A stretch of 9,412 nt of DNA. Source: Chromatiales bacterium (lineage in GTDB: Bacteria > Pseudomonadota > Gammaproteobacteria > Steroidobacterales > GCA-2729495). The notes under the pieces are model-generated. The model saw only the letters and a program-made list of their open reading frames with translations, did no database searches and was not told the origin of the DNA. The stretch's first letter is position 1. Each line of letters begins with the position of its first letter. This document shows, piece after piece, positions 7,227-9,412 of this stretch. The DNA is taken from positions 1 to 9,412 of the forward strand of contig JAUWKW010000037.1 in assembly GCA_030614035.1 (NCBI GenBank). The letters are read 5' to 3'. The translations under genes and the position numbers were made by a program.

Positions 7227-7715
7227 TTACTTATACTCGGCATCCGCAGCCTTATCCGCAGCAATCATCGCCTCATACTTGTCTCCGATCGCCATTAGCT
7301 TGTCCTTGTTCATGATGTTTTCGCCCGGCTCCTCCATGTGATATTCATGGATACGGGTTTCAACAATCGCGTCGACGGGGCATGCTTCTTCACAAAAACC
7401 GCAATAGATGCATTTGAACAAGTCGATATCGTAACGGGTCGTTCGCCGGGTACCGTCTTCGCCAACATCGGATTCGATGGTAATTGCCAAAGCCGGGCAT
7501 ACTGCCTCGCAAAGCTTGCAGGCGATACACCGTTCCTCGCCGTTCGGGTAGCGCCGGAGTGCATGCAGGCCCCGAAAACGTGGCGATTGCGGCGTTTTTT
7601 CTTCGGGGTATTGAACCGTTACCTTTTTGGCGAAAAAATTCTGCAGAGTAACCCGGAGCCCCTTAAACAATTCCCACAGCGTAAAGGTCCGGATGATCTG
7701 GCTGGCTTTGCTCAT
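7227..7715 (-). CDS. nuoI: NADH-quinone oxidoreductase subunit I (2 x [4Fe-4S] ferredoxin-type)
   Basis: NuoI carries iron-sulfur clusters N6a and N6b, which pass electrons towards cluster N2 and quinone in the peripheral arm. Two classic CxxCxxCxxxCP motifs are present: Cys63, 66, 69 with Cys73 ([12 protein letters not shown]), and Cys102, 105, 108 with Cys112 ([12 protein letters not shown]). [19 protein letters not shown] and RYPNGEERC are typical of the proteobacterial 162-residue form. I chose ATG 7713-7715 (162 residues) over an upstream in-frame TTG at 7734-7736 because a GGAG site is placed 8 bases before the ATG and the resulting length equals the family norm. It begins one base after the nuoH TGA, so it is translationally coupled. 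The stop is TAA. Confidence 0.97.
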   Translation of the reverse strand: MSKASQIIRTFTLWELFKGLRVTLQNFFAKKVTVQYPEEKTPQSPRFRGLHALRRYPNGEERCIACKLCEAVCPALAITIESDVGEDGTRRTTRYDIDLFKCIYCGFCEEACPVDAIVETRIHEYHMEEPGENIMNKDKLMAIGDKYEAMIAADKAADAEYK

Positions 7716-7727
7716 CTCACGCGCTCC
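7716..7727 (-). promoter_or_regulatory. Ribosome binding site that decides the nuoI start
   Basis: GGAG (7724-7727) lies 8 bases before ATG 7713-7715, within the last codons of nuoH. The alternative in-frame TTG at 7734-7736 would lie upstream of this site, so the ATG is the better start. Confidence 0.7.
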
Positions 7728-8790
7728 ATGGGCCAAGCCTTAGAGTAAACATACCCGCCTCGACCACGATCCAAACGATCGTGATCGGAATAAATACTTT
7801 CCAACCAAGCCGCATGATCTGGTCATACCGGTAACGGGGGAAGGTCGCGCGAATCCACAGAAAACAGAACAGGAAAAAAGCCATCTTCGCCACCATCCAG
7901 AACAATCCCGGCTCGCGAAGAAATTCCAGACCGGTTCCGTCGAGCCAGCTCCAACCTGAAAATACAGACTCCCAGCCGCCGAAAAACAACACTGATGTCA
8001 GTGCCGCAATCAAAATAATATTTGCGTACTCGGCCAGAAAGAAGAGTGCAAATGCTGCCCCCGAATACTCGACCATAAATCCGGCAACAATTTCTGACTC
8101 TCCTTCCGCCACATCGAACGGGGCGCGGTTAGTCTCTGCAACTCCCGATATAAAATAAACCAGAAATAGCGGCAGCAACCAGATAAAAAACCAATTGCTC
8201 AAGCCACCTGATTGAGCCGCAACAATATCGCCAAGGTTCAAGCTGCCGCCGGCCATCACGACCCCGACCAGAGCAAATCCCATGGCAATCTCATAGGCAA
8301 CCATCTGGGCGGCTGAGCGCATTGCACCCAGCAGCGCGTATTTCGAATTCGACGCCCATCCCGCCAATATGACGCCGTAAACGCTAAGCGAGGTTAGCGC
8401 CAAGACGTAGAGCAATCCTGCATTCAGGTCGGCAATGACAAATCCCGGAAACAACGGGATGACTGCCCAAGTCGCCAAGGCTGGAATAATCGATAGCAGC
8501 GGAGCGATCAGAAACAAAAATCGATTGGCTTGGCGCGGAACGATTATTTCTTTCAACAGCAACTTGATTACGTCAGCAAAAGGCTGCAGCAAACCACGCG
8601 GGCCCACCCGATTGGGCCCGATGCGATTTTGCATATAACCAATGATTTTTCGCTCGAAATAGGTCAGGAATGCGACACACAGAATGACAGCGACCGTCAA
8701 TATGACGATCTGGATCGCAGTGATAACGGCATTAGCCCAAAATTCGGGCAAGAACCCCAACAGATCTTGCAAGATTGCGGTCACCGGCAA
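7717..8790 (-). CDS. nuoH: NADH-quinone oxidoreductase subunit H (ND1-like, quinone site)
   Basis: NuoH anchors the peripheral arm to the membrane arm and forms most of the quinone-binding chamber. The 357-residue product is in the usual range and has about eight membrane helices. Family motifs seen in order are [19 protein letters not shown] (46-64), [19 protein letters not shown] (144-162) with Glu167 following, [19 protein letters not shown] (219-237), and [19 protein letters not shown] (313-331). The start is TTG 8788-8790. A strong GAGGGA Shine-Dalgarno directly upstream supports it, and no ATG occurs until residue 53. The gene starts 8 bases after the nuoG stop, and its TGA is one base before nuoI. 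The frame is intact. Confidence 0.97.
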   Translation of the reverse strand: MPVTAILQDLLGFLPEFWANAVITAIQIVILTVAVILCVAFLTYFERKIIGYMQNRIGPNRVGPRGLLQPFADVIKLLLKEIIVPRQANRFLFLIAPLLSIIPALATWAVIPLFPGFVIADLNAGLLYVLALTSLSVYGVILAGWASNSKYALLGAMRSAAQMVAYEIAMGFALVGVVMAGGSLNLGDIVAAQSGGLSNWFFIWLLPLFLVYFISGVAETNRAPFDVAEGESEIVAGFMVEYSGAAFALFFLAEYANIILIAALTSVLFFGGWESVFSGWSWLDGTGLEFLREPGLFWMVAKMAFFLFCFLWIRATFPRYRYDQIMRLGWKVFIPITIVWIVVEAGMFTLRLGPWSA

Positions 8791-8800
8791 TACGTCCCTC
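8791..8800 (-). promoter_or_regulatory. Ribosome binding site that fixes the nuoH TTG start
   Basis: The minus strand reads GAGGGA (8795-8800), CGTA, TTG. The site overlaps the nuoG TGA stop (8799-8801), so nuoH initiation should be coupled to termination of nuoG. The quality of this site is the main reason to accept a TTG start. Confidence 0.77.
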
Positions 8801-9412
8801 AGGCGGTCTCGCGCCGCTCGGTCGCGCCGTGCTGGGCTGCTTGCCGACCATCTCGTGTAAGTTGCAGCGAGCGGGCCCTGCGTACCACTGCATCGACCTG
8901 GTACATGGGCACGTCCAAATCCTCTGCGGGGATTTCGGCTGGGCCGTCCGCCCGGGCGCTCGCTTGGGCGGAAAGAAGATTGTCCGATTCAAGATTGCCT
9001 GCAGCGGCTGCCAATTCATCCCGGATTGCTTCGCTCGTCAGATAGTGGCAGTCGGGCAGTTCGAGCAGGTTGCCGAGCACTCGTAGCACCTTCCACGCCG
9101 GCCGTGCTTCCCCGAGTGGCGCGGCGACTCCAGCAAAGCTTTGCCAACGACCCTCCACGTTAACCAAAGTGCCAGAGGTTTCCGCAAAGGTTCCGATCGG
9201 CAGCACCACGTTGGCATGCTGCGCCAGACTGCCGGCGAAGTACGGAGACAATGCCTACACGAATTCGGCAGATTCGACCGCTGCGACCGCGCCAGCAGCA
9301 TCTGCGCAATCCATTTCGGGTTCGGTGCCGATCAACATCAGGCCCTGCGGCGGCGTCGCTATCATGTCAGCAATTGTTTGTCCGGGATTGTCTAAACGGG
9401 CGCCCCCGGCAC
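8799..9412 (-). pseudogene. nuoG: NADH-quinone oxidoreductase subunit G, C-terminal part, interrupted by an in-frame TAG
   Basis: NuoG is the large iron-sulfur subunit of the peripheral arm. Its C-terminal half is a molybdopterin-oxidoreductase-like domain, and the end of that domain is what is seen here. The frame runs from the window edge through 51 codons (GLMLIGTEPEMDCADAAGAV, then AAVESAEFV), meets TAG at 9255-9257, and continues in the same frame for 151 codons to TGA 8799-8801. The downstream part includes ALSPYFAGSLAQHANVVLP and the family signature FAETSGTLVNVEGRWQSF, then APLGEARPAWKVLRVLGNLL. Related proteins as I recall them read roughly ADFVVALSPF across this point, so the TAG replaces one residue in a conserved strand with no frame change. 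If real, it would remove about 150 C-terminal residues. The iron-sulfur N-terminal domains lie outside the window. Gene identity is firm; whether the stop is real is unresolved. Confidence 0.9.

Noticed and set aside
9255..9257. Recoding of TAG as a sense codon (for example pyrrolysine or a reassigned code)
   Set aside because: TAG is used as the normal terminator of rimP (480-482) and nuoL (4298-4300) in this same window, so a reassigned code is very unlikely. A special read-through signal was not evident.
8799..9301. A separate small gene starting at TTG 9249-9251 after the amber codon
   Set aside because: The sequence is continuous with NuoG on both sides of the stop and there is no Shine-Dalgarno before that TTG, so it is a fragment of nuoG and not an independent gene.
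1..9412. Mobile elements, CRISPR arrays, defence or toxin-antitoxin modules
   Set aside because: No direct-repeat arrays, transposase-like frames, terminal inverted repeats or out-of-place genes were seen. Every part of the window is explained by nuo, tRNA, rimP and nusA.

Overview
The window is a conserved housekeeping stretch of a bacterial chromosome, read entirely on the minus strand. Its order from high to low coordinates is nuoG (3' part)-nuoH-nuoI-nuoJ-nuoK-nuoL-nuoM-nuoN, then an initiator tRNA-fMet, then rimP, then nusA (5' part). The protein sequences are of proteobacterial type. The arrangement tRNA-fMet-rimP-nusA matches the E. coli metY-rimP-nusA-infB operon, and placing it directly after nuoN is a layout I recall from several Gammaproteobacteria. 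I infer a gammaproteobacterium with mid-range GC (judged by eye, not counted). Genus cannot be called from this window.

Region by region: 1-438 is the start of nusA and 480-935 is rimP. 936-1111 is a leader containing two tandem intrinsic terminators, and 1112-1188 is the initiator tRNA with an encoded CCA. 1189-1304 carries a good sigma70-type promoter for the tRNA. 1305-9412 is the distal part of the nuo operon, with genes overlapping or separated by 1-67 bases. No stretch of more than 300 bases lacks a gene.

How the genes work together: the nuo genes encode respiratory complex I (proton-pumping NADH:quinone oxidoreductase). NuoL, NuoM and NuoN are the antiporter-like pump subunits. NuoJ and NuoK form part of the connecting membrane region. 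NuoH makes the quinone site. NuoI carries clusters N6a and N6b, and NuoG belongs to the peripheral electron-input arm. The tRNA-rimP-nusA block serves translation initiation, 30S maturation and transcription elongation/termination. Because the tRNA is followed by two terminators with no convincing promoter between them and rimP, rimP-nusA expression probably depends on read-through.

The main surprise is that two complex I genes are broken as written. nuoJ has a one-base frameshift at about 6892, and nuoG has an in-frame TAG at 9255-9257. Both keep well-conserved sequence on each side of the lesion. This means either very recent damage to complex I or errors in the sequence; the window alone cannot decide. 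I found no mobile element, CRISPR array, defence system or other clearly novel system.
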